Made by a program: the position numbers and the translations under genes. From Rhodoferax sp. (GTDB lineage: Bacteria > Pseudomonadota > Gammaproteobacteria > Burkholderiales > Burkholderiaceae_C), in assembly GCF_013297935.1 (NCBI RefSeq), contig NZ_JAAFIX010000001.1, forward strand, positions 514,334-578,333: a DNA stretch of 64,000 nucleotides, written 5' to 3'. The first letter of the stretch is position 1, and each line of letters begins with the position of its first letter. Positions 9,725 through 19,422 of the stretch are shown in pieces. The notes below the pieces were generated by a model that was not told where the DNA came from, ran no database searches, and worked only from the letters and a program-made list of their open reading frames with translations.

Positions 9725-9812
9725 GAATCACTCCCGATAATTTGTAACTGGAAGATACAGGGGTTGCGCGACTCGTGCGATAGGCCGGTTGGACTAGGCA
9801 ATGTGACTTTTT

Positions 9813-10472
9813 TCACCAAATCTGCAATAAATCACCGTTTTGCAAGCGGTAACCGCGCATCGCCATGGCGCGGGCTTCGGCTTCGTCGTGGGTGACCCAG
9901 AGGGTGGCCATGCGGTGTTCGGCAATGTGGGCTTTGAACTCTTCCCGGAGTTGGAGGCGCAAGTCCGCATCCAGGGCGGAAAACGGTTCATCCAACAGCA
10001 AGGCGCGCGGCCGGGTAATGAGGGCGCGGGCCAGCGCCACCCGTTGCTGCTCGCCGCCGGAGAGTTGCCAGACCTTGGAGCCGGCGTAAGCCGCCAACCC
10101 GAAGCGCGCGAGCATGGCGCTAGCCTGCTCGCGGGCGGCTTGCCGGGCTACGCCTTGCTCCACCAGACCAAAGGCCACGTTGTCCTGCACATGGAGATGT
10201 GGAAACAGGGCAAAGTCTTGAAACATCAGCGCGAACCCGCGCCGCTCGGGCGGGAGTTGCGAGATATCGGCCCCGTCCATGCACACCCGCCCTGCATCCG
10301 CGGGCTCAAGGCCGGCCGCAATGCGCAGCAAGGTGCTTTTCCCACTGCCGCTCGAACCCAACAAGGCCACGGTTTCCCCCGCTGCCACGGCCACCGACAC
10401 ATCGCGCAGCAAGGCTTTGGGGCTGCCGTGGAGCGGTGTCCATTGTTTAGAAATATTGCACAACTCAAGCAC
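9813..10472 (-). CDS. thiQ: Thiamine ABC transporter ATPase ThiQ
   Basis: The 219-residue ATPase has Walker A GSSGSGKST, signature LSGGEQQRVALARAL and Walker B LLLDEPFSALD, with the ISQLPPERRGFALMFQDFALFPHL segment typical of ThiQ/PotA-type importers. It is last in the minus-strand operon thiB-thiP-thiQ, and its start overlaps the thiP stop by 8 bases. The thiamine assignment comes from ThiB similarity and the TPP riboswitch upstream; the ATPase alone would not discriminate. Confidence 0.88.
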   Translation of the reverse strand: MLELCNISKQWTPLHGSPKALLRDVSVAVAAGETVALLGSSGSGKSTLLRIAAGLEPADAGRVCMDGADISQLPPERRGFALMFQDFALFPHLHVQDNVAFGLVEQGVARQAAREQASAMLARFGLAAYAGSKVWQLSGGEQQRVALARALITRPRALLLDEPFSALDADLRLQLREEFKAHIAEHRMATLWVTHDEAEARAMAMRGYRLQNGDLLQIW

Positions 10473-12054
10473 GGGAATCTTCCTCTCGGGCCGGCCACTC
10501 GATCAATAGAAACGCCAACAAAGCCAAGCCCATCAACACACAGGCCAGCACATGGGCCGCAGCCAGATTGGCGGCCCCCGGCTTACCCAGATGCTGGTAC
10601 ATCAGGGTGGTGAGTGTGACCCACTCGGGTCGCGATAAAAACAGACTCGCTGCAAACTCACCGACTGCCGTGGCTGCGGCAAACGCCATGCCCCGGCGCA
10701 GCGCGGGCGCCAGCAGAGGCAGGGTCACCCGCCAGAAACTCCGCCAAGGGCTGGCACCCAGGCTACGGGCAGCCTCCTGGTAGTGGGCAGGCAAACTGTC
10801 GAGCCGGGCCGCCACACTTTTGGCAACAAAAGGGTAGGCCAACAAGGCATACGCCCCCACCAATACCCAGAAGCTGCCACTGGCCTGCGGATAGAGCAAT
10901 AGCAAGCCAAACGCCACCATGACCGGTGACACGATGAACGGCAAAAAAACCAGCGTGCGCAGCCACAACACCCGCTGCGCCGCCAGGGCATGGGCCACGC
11001 CCAAGCCAGTGGCCACCACCAATGCTGCGCACGAAAAGCGTGCCGTGTTGTAGAGGGCCAGCAAGGTGTCTTCTTCGCCGAGGACACGCCAGGCAGTCGC
11101 TCCTGAAACCATAGCGCCATGCGCAATAGCTACAAGGGGCGCAGCACAAATAAGCACCCAAACACAGGCTGTGAGCAACACAGCAGACCAGGCCCGCAGG
11201 CCCTGCACGGGCTTGCGCGGCACAGTGTCAGCGCGCGCCGGCGCTGCCATACGCCGCTCCACCGCAGCGTAGGCCCATGCCACTGTGCCGGTCAGCACCA
11301 ACATCCACACCGAGAGCACCCCCGCCTGCCCCAACTGCAGCTCGTGGGCGACCAGGGTGTAGATTTCTACCTCCACCGTGGCGTAGTCCTGCCCGCCCAG
11401 CACCAGGGCCAGACCAAAGCCGGAAAAGCAGTACAAAAAAACCAGGCACAGGGCCGATGCCAACCATGGGGCAATAGCGGGCCACTCCACCCGCCAGAAG
11501 GCCCGCCAGGGCGTGGCCCCCAAACTGCGCGCGGCGGCAACCCGCGCAGCACTCACCTGGGAAAGGGCATCTACCGCAGCCCGCACCAACACGCAGAGGT
11601 TGAAAAAAAGATTGCCATACAGCAGCAGCCAAGGCGTGCCTTGCAAGTCCGGTCCACCCCACTGGGCCAACAAACCGCGTGGCCCCATGAGCGCCATTAC
11701 CCCCATGGCGGCCACCAGTGTGGGCACCACAAAAGGCAGCATCAAGCTGCGCAACAGCAGCCCGCGCCCCGGAAACTCCAAGCGCGCCAGCACCCACGCC
11801 ATGGGCAACCCCATGAGCAAGACCAGCGCGCAGGTGATGAAGGCCTGCGCCAACGACCACAGCAAACGCCCTCGCAGGTAGGCGTCTTGCCACGGTGCCC
11901 ACGGATCAGCGCTCCCGCCTTCCATCAACAGGCGCACTGCGGGCGCGACCAGCATCACCAGCAAAAACAAAAGCGGCACCGCGCCCAGCGCCCAGCGCCC
12001 TCCCAAAAAGGAGCGTGACTGGGTACAACGCACGATGCCGAGCACCACCGACAA
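10465..12054 (-). CDS. thiP: Thiamine ABC transporter permease ThiP
   Basis: The 529-residue protein is a fused two-domain importer permease: two BPD_transp_1 halves, each with an EAA-type loop (ARVAAARSLGATPWRAFWRV in the first, QEAARSLGASPWRSFWRV in the second). This matches the ThiP architecture, with about 12 membrane segments. It follows thiB by 9 bases and overlaps thiQ by 8, so translational coupling is likely. Confidence 0.9.
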   Translation of the reverse strand: MSVVLGIVRCTQSRSFLGGRWALGAVPLLFLLVMLVAPAVRLLMEGGSADPWAPWQDAYLRGRLLWSLAQAFITCALVLLMGLPMAWVLARLEFPGRGLLLRSLMLPFVVPTLVAAMGVMALMGPRGLLAQWGGPDLQGTPWLLLYGNLFFNLCVLVRAAVDALSQVSAARVAAARSLGATPWRAFWRVEWPAIAPWLASALCLVFLYCFSGFGLALVLGGQDYATVEVEIYTLVAHELQLGQAGVLSVWMLVLTGTVAWAYAAVERRMAAPARADTVPRKPVQGLRAWSAVLLTACVWVLICAAPLVAIAHGAMVSGATAWRVLGEEDTLLALYNTARFSCAALVVATGLGVAHALAAQRVLWLRTLVFLPFIVSPVMVAFGLLLLYPQASGSFWVLVGAYALLAYPFVAKSVAARLDSLPAHYQEAARSLGASPWRSFWRVTLPLLAPALRRGMAFAAATAVGEFAASLFLSRPEWVTLTTLMYQHLGKPGAANLAAAHVLACVLMGLALLAFLLIEWPAREEDSRA

Positions 12055-12063
12055 AGCTGCCGT

Positions 12064-13095
12064 TTACTTCAGTACCACCTTGGTCCAGCGGGCCACCCAG
12101 TCGGCGCCCTTGGCCGCGATGTCTGCTTCGCTCGGGGCGCTGAAGGCGGTCGGCTCGGGGGCGAAGCGGAAGGCGTCTACTTTGGCCACACCGGCCTCCG
12201 CGGGGTACATCCACATCTCGGTCTGCATGGCGGTTTGCACGGCGGCCGAGCGCATGAAGTCCACAAACTTTTCCGCTGCAGCGCGCTCTTTGCCGCCCTT
12301 GACCAAAGCCACGCCTTCCACTTGGCGGAACACTGCACCGGGAAGGCTCAGGGAGCCGGTGGGCGGCTCGCCCAGCTTGGTTTTGCTGTAGAAAACTTCG
12401 GCCGCAGGGCTGGTGGCGTAGCTGACCACGATGGGGTGCTTGCCGCCGTTCTGGCTGAACTCGGTGTAGTAGGCCTCGGTCCAGCCCTTGGCGACCTTCA
12501 GGCCGTTGGCGCGCAACTTGGCCCAGAAATCAAAGGCTTTTTCTTCGCCCATGGCGCCGATAGTGGAGAGCAAAAACGCATAGCCCGGGCTGCTAGTAGC
12601 GGGGTTTTGCACGACCAGTAATTTGGCATAGGCCGGCTGGGCCAAGTCTTCCAGTGTTTTAGGCAAGGCCAGGCCGCTCTTGGCGAACCAGGCTTTGTCG
12701 TAATTCAGGGTGACAAAACCGTAGTCCACCGGAACCAGCGGCGCCGGCAACTCAGCCACCGGTTTGCGACCGGCGGAGGCAGCGCTGCTGGTGTCGAGCA
12801 CACCGGCTGCCAGCGCCTTGGGAGCGAGCGCGTTGTCGATACCGTAGACCACATCGGCAATCGGATCGGCTTTGGTCAGAATCAGCTTGTTGAGCATTTC
12901 ACCGGCGTCGCCGCCTTTGGTGATGCGGAGTTTGACCCCGTTGTCCTTTTCAAACTGGGCCAGCAAAGGCTTGGGCACAGAAAACGAGCTGTGGGTGAGT
13001 ACCCGCAAGTCGGCCGCGTGGGCGGCGCTCAGGCCGGCGGCCAGCAGGGCGGTGCCCAGATTGGTCTTGAGAAACGAAAAAATCCCGTGTGGCAT
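12064..13095 (-). CDS. thiB: Thiamine-binding periplasmic protein ThiB
   Basis: The 343-residue binding protein has a signal peptide (cleavage after AHA) and the ThiB-type mature start DLRVLTHSSFSVPK, then KGGDAGEMLNKLILTK and ADVVYGIDNALAPKAL. It delivers thiamine or its phosphates to ThiPQ. The start at 13095 is chosen because a purine-rich GAAAGAAAG lies just upstream and the signal peptide begins there; an in-frame ATG at 13152 would add 19 residues lying in the riboswitch leader. Confidence 0.9.
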   Translation of the reverse strand: MPHGIFSFLKTNLGTALLAAGLSAAHAADLRVLTHSSFSVPKPLLAQFEKDNGVKLRITKGGDAGEMLNKLILTKADPIADVVYGIDNALAPKALAAGVLDTSSAASAGRKPVAELPAPLVPVDYGFVTLNYDKAWFAKSGLALPKTLEDLAQPAYAKLLVVQNPATSSPGYAFLLSTIGAMGEEKAFDFWAKLRANGLKVAKGWTEAYYTEFSQNGGKHPIVVSYATSPAAEVFYSKTKLGEPPTGSLSLPGAVFRQVEGVALVKGGKERAAAEKFVDFMRSAAVQTAMQTEMWMYPAEAGVAKVDAFRFAPEPTAFSAPSEADIAAKGADWVARWTKVVLK

Positions 13096-13171
13096 GGTGC
13101 GCTTTCTTTCAATGCGCCGGCAAAGGTCGCATTCAAAAACCGGCACCCGCACAACGGGATCAGGCTTCTCA

Positions 13172-13250
13172 CGCTTCCTACGCTGGCATAACCCAGATCA
13201 GGTACATGGGGTATTTCTCAGTCCTGTGACGGACACCCCCGGTGGAAGTG
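13172..13250 (-). promoter_or_regulatory. TPP riboswitch (THI element) controlling thiBPQ
   Basis: Reading the minus strand, the aptamer shows the conserved blocks in order: GGGGGTG (about 13240), CTGAGA (13216-13221), then CCTGATCTGGGTTATGCCAG and CGTAGG (13177-13204). CTTCC and GGAAG at the two ends can form the closing P1 helix. Thiamine pyrophosphate binding is expected to lower expression of thiBPQ. Between the aptamer and the thiB start (about 75 bases) I see no strong terminator, so control at translation is more likely than attenuation; that is inference. Confidence 0.93.
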
Positions 13251-13302
13251 GTGATTGTAAAGGGCGCAGGCAACCGTGCACCGGCGCAAGCACAATCCCC
13301 CC

Positions 13303-15978
13303 ATGCCCCAAACCACCCAACGCCCCACTGGGCCCCTGTGGCCCTTGCTCCGCAGCTTCTCGTGGCAGGAGCTGCGCCACCACCCGTGGCGCAATGCCGC
13401 GGCCGTGGTGTCGGTGATGCTGGGCGTGGCACTGGCGTTTTCGGTGCACCTGATCAACGCGTCGGCATTGGACGAGTTTTCGCAGGCCGTGCGCTCTGTG
13501 GGGGGGCAGCCGGACCTGGAGCTGCGCGCTGCCAACCCGCAAACCGGTGTGCCCCTGGCGCTGTGGGGCCGCTTGCTGCGTGACCCGGACATTGCGCTGG
13601 CCTCCCCGGTGCTGGAGCTCAGCACTTACGCCATCATCCCCAACTCGACGAGTGGCAAACCCCGCGTGTTGCTGCGTGTGGTGGGGGTAGACACCTTGCA
13701 GGTAGCAGCCGTGGCTCCGGACTTGCTGCCCCGGCCGCAGGCACCGGCCGGGCGCAATGACGCCCAAAGAGATGACTCCGCACCGGAGCGGCTCGCGTTT
13801 TTTGCTCCGGATGCAGTGTTCTTGAACCCCGCGGCGCAGCAACAACTCCCCGGTGACACCGTGCAACTGCAACTGGGCCTGCGGCTGCGCCCGGTGCGGG
13901 TGGCAGGCCAGGTGCAGGCCGGGGGTGGGCCGCTGGCGGTGATGGACATCGCCGCAGTCCAAGACCTGTTCGGGGTGGGCGAACGCATCAGCCGGGTGGA
14001 CCTGCGGCTGCGCACCGGCGCCAACCGCCAAGCCGTGCAGCAGCGGCTGCAAGCTGCCGCCGACTGGCCTGCCGGGCTGAGCCTGCGGGAGCCCGGCGAT
14101 GCGGTCAGCCGCATCAGCAACCTGTCGCGCGCCTACCGGGTCAATTTGACCGTGCTGGCGCTGGTGGCCTTGTTCACCGGGGGGTTCCTGGTGTATTCGG
14201 TGTTGGCGCTCAGCGTGAGCCGGCGGTCGCAGCAGTTTGCCCTGCTCGCAGTGCTCGGCCTGACCGGGAACCAGCGCTTACGCCTCGTGCTGGCCGAGGC
14301 TGCGGTGCTGGGCTTGGTGGGCAGTGCTCTGGGCTTGTTGCTGGGTACCGGCCTGGCAGCGCTGGCGCTGCGGCTACTGGGGGGCGACTTAGGTGGCGGC
14401 TATTTCAGCGGTGCCGCGCCGGCTCTGCAATGGAGCCCGCTCGCGGCACTGATTTTTGGTGGCTTGGGCACGGTCGCCGCTCTGTCGGGAGCCTGGGGAC
14501 CCGCGCGTCTGGCCCGGCACCTGCCGCCCTCCCAAACCCTCAAAGGTCTGGGCCATGCCAGCGCCCGCAGCCACGCCGTGCGCTGGGGAGGTGTGTTGAT
14601 GGTGTCCGGCGTCGGGCTGGCACTTTTGCCCCCTATTGCGGGGATGCCACTGGCGGCCTACTTCAGTGTGGCAGCGCTGTTGCTGGGCGGCATATTGGCC
14701 TTGCCGGCCCTGGTGGGCGGCGTGCTGAACCGGGTTGCACCGCATGTGGCAGACCATCTACTGCCCTTGCTGGCGGTGGAACGGGCCCGCCGCGTGCGGG
14801 AGAGCGCGGCAGTCGCCGTGAGTGGCGTGGTGGCGGCGCTGAGTCTGGCGGTGGCACTCACCGTCATGGTGGCCAGCTTCCGGGGCTCGGTCATGGATTG
14901 GCTGGACCAAGTTCTCCCTGCCGACTTGTACTTGCGCACCGCCGGGAGTGGCAGCGCCATGGAAACCGCCTTCCTGGACCCGGCCTTTGCCAGCCAGGCA
15001 GCCGCCCTTTCCGGGGTGGCACGGGCCACCACCCAGCGGACCTTGAGCCTGTCGCTCAGTGCCACCCTGCCCCCAGTGACCCTGATTGCGCGGCCACTGC
15101 GCGACACACCTGGCGGCAACCTGAACCTGCCCTTGGTGGGTGAGCTACGGGAGGTGCCAGCCGGTCACATCGGGGTGTATGTGAGCGAGGCCATGGTCGA
15201 CCTGTATGGCGCGCGGGTCGGGGCTACTTTTCCGGCCTTGTCGCAGGTTTTTAGGTCAAATGAGCCTCTAGCCCAGGTAAAGTCTGCGCAAGCAGCTCCT
15301 TTTTTTATAGCAGGCGTGTGGCGCGACTATGCGCGCCAAACCGGTGCCATCACCCTCGACCAGGCAGATTTTGTGACCCTGAGCGGCGACACGCGTGTCA
15401 ACGACATGGCATTCTGGCTCGAGGAAGGTGCCGACGCCACCCTCCTGCAAACCCGCATGCGCGCCGTGGCCGACCAGCTCGCCGGCACGCCCGGGGGCGA
15501 GGCTGGGGGACTACTTGAATTCGGCTCGGCACGTGAGATACGGGCCACCAGCCTGAGAATTTTTGACCGCAGCTTTGCGGTCACGTACTGGTTGCAGGCT
15601 GTGGCCATCGGGATCGGCCTGTTCGGGGTCGCGGCCAGCTTCAGTGCGCAGGTGCTGGCGCGGCGCAAAGAGTTCGGGCTGCTGGTGCACCTGGGGCTGA
15701 CGCGACGGCAAATTCTGCGGGTGCTGGCCTTAGAAGGTGCGGCGTGGACCAGTTTGGGCGCACTGGCCGGTGTTGCGCTCGGGTTGGCGGTCGCGGTGGT
15801 GTTGGTGCATGTGGTCAACCCGCAAAGCTTCCACTGGACCATGGAGCTTGCCCTGCCATGGACCAGGCTGGCAGCGCTTGCCGCCGCCGTGGTGCTGGCA
15901 GGCACCGTGACCGCGTGGCTCGCAGGTCGGGCGGCCGCCGGGCGCGATGCCGTGATGGCGGTGAAGGAAGACTGGTAA
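13303..15978 (+). CDS. FtsX/MacB-like ABC transporter permease
   Basis: The 891-residue permease has the duplicated FtsX arrangement: an N-terminal membrane anchor (LRHHPWRNAAAVVSVMLGVA), a large periplasmic domain, and a three-helix bundle near residues 285-400 (LTVLALVALFTGGFLVYSV, SRRSQQFALLAVLGLT), then a second set at the C-terminus (ARRKEFGLLVHLGLTRRQIL). Residues 652-670 are encoded by a dispersed repeat copy. It probably works with a separately encoded ATPase, such as that at 7350. Start alternatives are ATG 13303 and GTG 13276; neither has a strong ribosome binding site. Confidence 0.85.
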   Translation: MPQTTQRPTGPLWPLLRSFSWQELRHHPWRNAAAVVSVMLGVALAFSVHLINASALDEFSQAVRSVGGQPDLELRAANPQTGVPLALWGRLLRDPDIALASPVLELSTYAIIPNSTSGKPRVLLRVVGVDTLQVAAVAPDLLPRPQAPAGRNDAQRDDSAPERLAFFAPDAVFLNPAAQQQLPGDTVQLQLGLRLRPVRVAGQVQAGGGPLAVMDIAAVQDLFGVGERISRVDLRLRTGANRQAVQQRLQAAADWPAGLSLREPGDAVSRISNLSRAYRVNLTVLALVALFTGGFLVYSVLALSVSRRSQQFALLAVLGLTGNQRLRLVLAEAAVLGLVGSALGLLLGTGLAALALRLLGGDLGGGYFSGAAPALQWSPLAALIFGGLGTVAALSGAWGPARLARHLPPSQTLKGLGHASARSHAVRWGGVLMVSGVGLALLPPIAGMPLAAYFSVAALLLGGILALPALVGGVLNRVAPHVADHLLPLLAVERARRVRESAAVAVSGVVAALSLAVALTVMVASFRGSVMDWLDQVLPADLYLRTAGSGSAMETAFLDPAFASQAAALSGVARATTQRTLSLSLSATLPPVTLIARPLRDTPGGNLNLPLVGELREVPAGHIGVYVSEAMVDLYGARVGATFPALSQVFRSNEPLAQVKSAQAAPFFIAGVWRDYARQTGAITLDQADFVTLSGDTRVNDMAFWLEEGADATLLQTRMRAVADQLAGTPGGEAGGLLEFGSAREIRATSLRIFDRSFAVTYWLQAVAIGIGLFGVAASFSAQVLARRKEFGLLVHLGLTRRQILRVLALEGAAWTSLGALAGVALGLAVAVVLVHVVNPQSFHWTMELALPWTRLAALAAAVVLAGTVTAWLAGRAAAGRDAVMAVKEDW
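15256..15312 (-). repeat. Dispersed repeat copy b, in frame inside the FtsX-like permease
   Basis: The minus strand reads GCTATAAAAAAAGGAGCTGC, TTGCGCAG and GGGCTAGAGGC. On the coding strand it is translated as codons 652-670, including LAQVKSAQAAPFFIA, the same phase as the copies in ybiB and the ABC exporter. Confidence 0.88.
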
Positions 15979-16002
15979 GCCAGCCCCCTCAGGCCGCCGG
16001 GC

Positions 16003-17034
16003 TTACTTTTTAGCGCGGATTTTGGCCAACTCGGCCTGCGCTTCGTTCCACAAGTCCATACCGATATCCGCACCGATCGAGGCATACACACGGGTCAGCT
16101 TGTCGCGCATGCGGGCCGCTTCAGCCGGTGGCAGCTCGTTGATCTGCATGCCTTTGGCCTTGAGGTCGGCCAAGGCGCGGGCGGCCTCTTCGCGGGTGTC
16201 TTTGCGCTCAAAGTCGCGGCTCAGCTTGGCGGCGTCACTCAGGATTTTCTGCTCGTCTTTGGACAGTTGGTCCCACCACTTCTTGCTCACCAGCACGATC
16301 CAGGGCGCATACACGTGGTTGGTCACGGTGACGTATTTCTGGACTTCGTAAAACTTGCTCGACAAGATAGTGTTGAAGGGGTTCTCCTGACCATCGACCG
16401 TATTGGTTTCCAGCGCACTGAACAACTCCGAGAACGCCATAGGCACGGCATTGGCGCCCAGGGTCTTGAAGCTGTTGAGGTAGACATTGTTTTGCATCAC
16501 GCGCAGCTTGATGCCTTCCATGTCTTCCACCTTGTTGATCGCGCGCTTGCTATTGGTCAGGTTGCGGAAACCGTTTTCCCAGTACACCAAGCCGACCAGC
16601 CCTTTTTCTTGCAGCTTGTTGCGGATTTTGTCGCCCACGGGGCCGTCGAGCATCGCGTCTGCTTCGCGGGTATTGCTGATCAGGAAAGGGGTATCCCAGA
16701 GGGCCATTTCTTTGGTGATGCCCACCAGGGTGGCGGTGGATCCGACCATCATTTCCTGGGCGCCACCGATCAGGGAGTTTTGCATCTGCACATCGGGGCC
16801 CAAGGCTGCGGCACCAATGGCGCGCACCTTCATTTTGCCGCCCGATGCTTTGTCAACGGCCTCGGCAAATACTTTGGCGGCCCGGCCCTGGTTGCTCTGT
16901 TCGTTGAGGCCGTAGCCGAAGCGGATCAGGCGGGGCTTGATATCTTGCGCCAGCGCTGGCAATGCAGCGCTGAACACGGCGGCTCCGGCCAGGGCCAGGA
17001 CGGCGCGGCGGATGAGGGTGGAAGAAGCTTTCAT
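16003..17034 (-). CDS. dctP: TRAP transporter solute-binding protein DctP
   Basis: The 343-residue periplasmic protein has a signal peptide ending ALAQ and the DctP fold: IRFGYGLNEQSNQGRAAKVF, then MAFSELFSALETNTVDGQEN, which holds the family's carboxylate-binding Arg region just before (GIKLRVMQNN). It captures an organic acid for the DctQM membrane unit. It is the last gene of gntK-dctQ-dctM-dctP, and the kinase neighbour suggests gluconate or a related sugar acid. The 56-base gap to dctM may hold a processing or ribosome site. Confidence 0.9.
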   Translation of the reverse strand: MKASSTLIRRAVLALAGAAVFSAALPALAQDIKPRLIRFGYGLNEQSNQGRAAKVFAEAVDKASGGKMKVRAIGAAALGPDVQMQNSLIGGAQEMMVGSTATLVGITKEMALWDTPFLISNTREADAMLDGPVGDKIRNKLQEKGLVGLVYWENGFRNLTNSKRAINKVEDMEGIKLRVMQNNVYLNSFKTLGANAVPMAFSELFSALETNTVDGQENPFNTILSSKFYEVQKYVTVTNHVYAPWIVLVSKKWWDQLSKDEQKILSDAAKLSRDFERKDTREEAARALADLKAKGMQINELPPAEAARMRDKLTRVYASIGADIGMDLWNEAQAELAKIRAKK

Positions 17035-17090
17035 GGTGTGTCTCCGGTTAAAGGCTTGTTGTTAAAAATGGGAAAGGTCGCAAGAAGGGC

Positions 17091-18383
17091 TCACCGCATC
17101 CACGCCACCGGCGCGGTCACGATCTGCGGAAACAGGACGAAGAGAAACAGAATCAGCGTGTAGGTGATGAGGAACGGGTTCACGCCCTTAATCACGCGGT
17201 GCAGCGGCAAGCGCCCCACGCCGGCCACCACGTTGAGCACGGTGCCGACGGGCGGCGTGATCAGGCCAATGGCGCCATTGAGCACAAACATCAGCCCGAA
17301 GTAGACCGGGTCGATGCCTGCCTTCACAGCAATAGGCAGCATCACCGGGGCAAAAATCAAAATAGTGGGGGTGAGGTCCAGCGCGGTACCTACCAGCACC
17401 AGGACCAGCATCATCACCAACATCAGCAGGCGGGGGCTCTCGACCAATGGCCCGAGCCATCCGGTCAGCACACTGGGCAAATCAGCCAGCGTGATCATGT
17501 AGCTGGCGACCTGAGCACCGGCACACAAGAACATGACGATGGCCGTGGTTTTGGCCGCGCGGACCAGCACCCCGTAGACCGCAGAGACGGGCATTTCACG
17601 GTGGATGAACAAGGCTACGACCAGCGCATAGAAGGCGGCAACCACTGCGGCCTCGGTGGGGGTGAACACCCCGGTTTTCATGCCGCCGATGATGATCACG
17701 GGCATCAACATGGCCCAGAAAGCCTTCACGGTGGCCTGCAGGCGATCCCGCATCGGCAGGGGTTGCCCCTCGGGCAAATCGAGGTTGCGCAACACCAGCT
17801 TCCAGGCCACGATCAGCCCGGCACCCATGATGAGGCCCGGCACGATGCCCGACAAAAACAAGGCCGAGATGGAGGTGTTGGTGGTGACGCCGTAAATCAC
17901 AAACGGCATGCTGGGGGGAATGATGGGGGCAATAATGCCGCCCGACGCAATGAGCCCGGCCGAGGTGTGCATGGGGTAGCCCTGTTGGCGCATCATGGGC
18001 ATGAGGATGGTGGCCAACGCGGCGGTATCTGCCAGCGCCGAGCCGCTCATGCTGGCCATGAGCACCGCCGCGCCAATGGCCACAAACCCGAGGCCCCCGC
18101 GAATGTGCCCGACCCAAGCCTGCGCCATGGTGATGATGCGGCGGCTGATACCACCAGAGTTCATCAACTCACCGGCCAGTATAAAAAATGGCACCGCCAG
18201 CAGGGGAAAGCTATCCACCCCCGCCACCAGGTTCTGGGCCAGTAACTGGGTGTCCCAGAAGTCCAGCACCCAGGCCATGCCGGCGCCGGTGAGCACCAAT
18301 GCCAGGCCCATATTCATGCCAATGCCCATCAGGGTGAGCATTCCCACAGAAAAAACAATAAATGCCAAGGCTTCGTTACTCAT
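17091..18383 (-). CDS. dctM: TRAP transporter large permease DctM
   Basis: The 430-residue protein has about 12 membrane segments and DctM motifs: VPFFILAGELMNSGGISRRI and GLIASGGIIAPIIPPSMPFV, and near the end GLITPPVGTVLNVV. It is the Na+/H+-driven translocation subunit. It lies 4 bases after dctQ on the minus strand. Confidence 0.93.
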   Translation of the reverse strand: MSNEALAFIVFSVGMLTLMGIGMNMGLALVLTGAGMAWVLDFWDTQLLAQNLVAGVDSFPLLAVPFFILAGELMNSGGISRRIITMAQAWVGHIRGGLGFVAIGAAVLMASMSGSALADTAALATILMPMMRQQGYPMHTSAGLIASGGIIAPIIPPSMPFVIYGVTTNTSISALFLSGIVPGLIMGAGLIVAWKLVLRNLDLPEGQPLPMRDRLQATVKAFWAMLMPVIIIGGMKTGVFTPTEAAVVAAFYALVVALFIHREMPVSAVYGVLVRAAKTTAIVMFLCAGAQVASYMITLADLPSVLTGWLGPLVESPRLLMLVMMLVLVLVGTALDLTPTILIFAPVMLPIAVKAGIDPVYFGLMFVLNGAIGLITPPVGTVLNVVAGVGRLPLHRVIKGVNPFLITYTLILFLFVLFPQIVTAPVAWMR

Positions 18384-18387
18384 GGCC

Positions 18388-18906
18388 TTACTCCACGTCT
18401 GCCGCGTGACCCAGGTCCAGCGGTGTGCGATGAATCAACTCCCACAACGCCATCGAACCGATGGACAAGGAGCACAAGAAAGCGGGCATGGGGAGCAAGG
18501 CGGTCGGGTAGCGCAAGACCACGGAGTAGCTGTCCAAGCCCACCACGATTTGTTGCCATGCGCCCCACGCCAACAGGCCGCAGGCCAGCAGCACCAGCAG
18601 GCGGATGAACGCGGTAGCCAGGCCCAGGCGCACCGGGTGGTCTTTCAAGAGGGCCACCACGCTGGTGAACGCCATGTGCTCGCCGGCAGGATAGGCCGCC
18701 GTTGCGCCAATGAACACCATCCAGACAAACAACAGCCTGGACAACTCCTCGCTGGCAGCCACGCCGCTACCGAAGCCATAGCGCAGCACCACGTTCACAA
18801 AAACAGAGATCGCCATGACCCCGAGGCAGGTGGCCATAAGGACTTGGGTCAGCCGTACAAAGGCGGAGGGGCGCACTGGGCGCGCGTCGTCGCGGGGCTG
18901 TGTCAT
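18388..18906 (-). CDS. dctQ: TRAP transporter small permease DctQ
   Basis: The 172-residue protein has four predicted membrane segments and the DctQ family signature region (EELSRLLFVWMVFIGATAAY). The start at 18906 overlaps the gntK stop as ATGA, which sets the choice over an ATG 27 bases further upstream. It links gluconokinase and transporter in one translationally coupled unit. Confidence 0.9.
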   Translation of the reverse strand: MTQPRDDARPVRPSAFVRLTQVLMATCLGVMAISVFVNVVLRYGFGSGVAASEELSRLLFVWMVFIGATAAYPAGEHMAFTSVVALLKDHPVRLGLATAFIRLLVLLACGLLAWGAWQQIVVGLDSYSVVLRYPTALLPMPAFLCSLSIGSMALWELIHRTPLDLGHAADVE

Positions 18907-19409
18907 GCCGGCTCCTTGGTCGAAGTGAGCCACGCACAGATGTCAGCTTGCAGCGCATCCAGCGACAGGGTGGCATCCTGGGTCAGGACGCCGGGCTCAC
19001 CATCTGGCGACTCCAAGGTGGCAAATTGGTTGTCCACCAGCGAGGTGTTGAAAAAATGGTGGGCCGCCCGGGCCGTGACGCGGGCCTGGGCTTCGGCGGG
19101 GGAAATCTGCAAAAAGGCAAAGCGCAAGCCCGGGCTGGCTTGCCGCAACCGGTCGCGATAGCTGCGTTTGAGGGCACTGCAGGTCACCACACTGCCTTGG
19201 GGCAGCCCGGCAATCTGCAGTGCCAGGGTGGCGAGCCAACCTTGGCGGTCGGCATCGGTCAGCGCGACACCGGCTTGCATTTTCTGGCGGTTGGCTTCGC
19301 TGTGGTGGTCATCGCCCTCCACCAAGGCCCAGCCCATGGCACCGGCAACCCGGGCCCCGACACTGGACTTACCGCAACCGGCGACTCCCATGATGACAAT
19401 TGAATTCAT
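18903..19409 (-). CDS. gntK: Gluconokinase
   Basis: The 168-residue kinase starts with the P-loop MGVAGCGKSSVGARVA and has the GntK features LVEGDDHHSEANRQKMQAG, LTDADRQGWLATL and VVTCSALKRSYRDRLR. It phosphorylates gluconate to 6-phosphogluconate, feeding the Entner-Doudoroff or pentose phosphate route. It leads the dctQMP operon and is divergent from a LacI-type regulator. A palindromic operator lies 13 bases upstream of the start. Confidence 0.93.
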   Translation of the reverse strand: MNSIVIMGVAGCGKSSVGARVAGAMGWALVEGDDHHSEANRQKMQAGVALTDADRQGWLATLALQIAGLPQGSVVTCSALKRSYRDRLRQASPGLRFAFLQISPAEAQARVTARAAHHFFNTSLVDNQFATLESPDGEPGVLTQDATLSLDALQADICAWLTSTKEPA

Positions 19410-19422
19410 ACAACTCTGTTGC

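Noticed and set aside
11104..11142. Possible extra copy of the dispersed repeat inside thiP (GCGCAATAGCTACAAG)
   Set aside because: Only a short part of the core matches and the flanking blocks are absent; the residues look like ordinary membrane-helix sequence.
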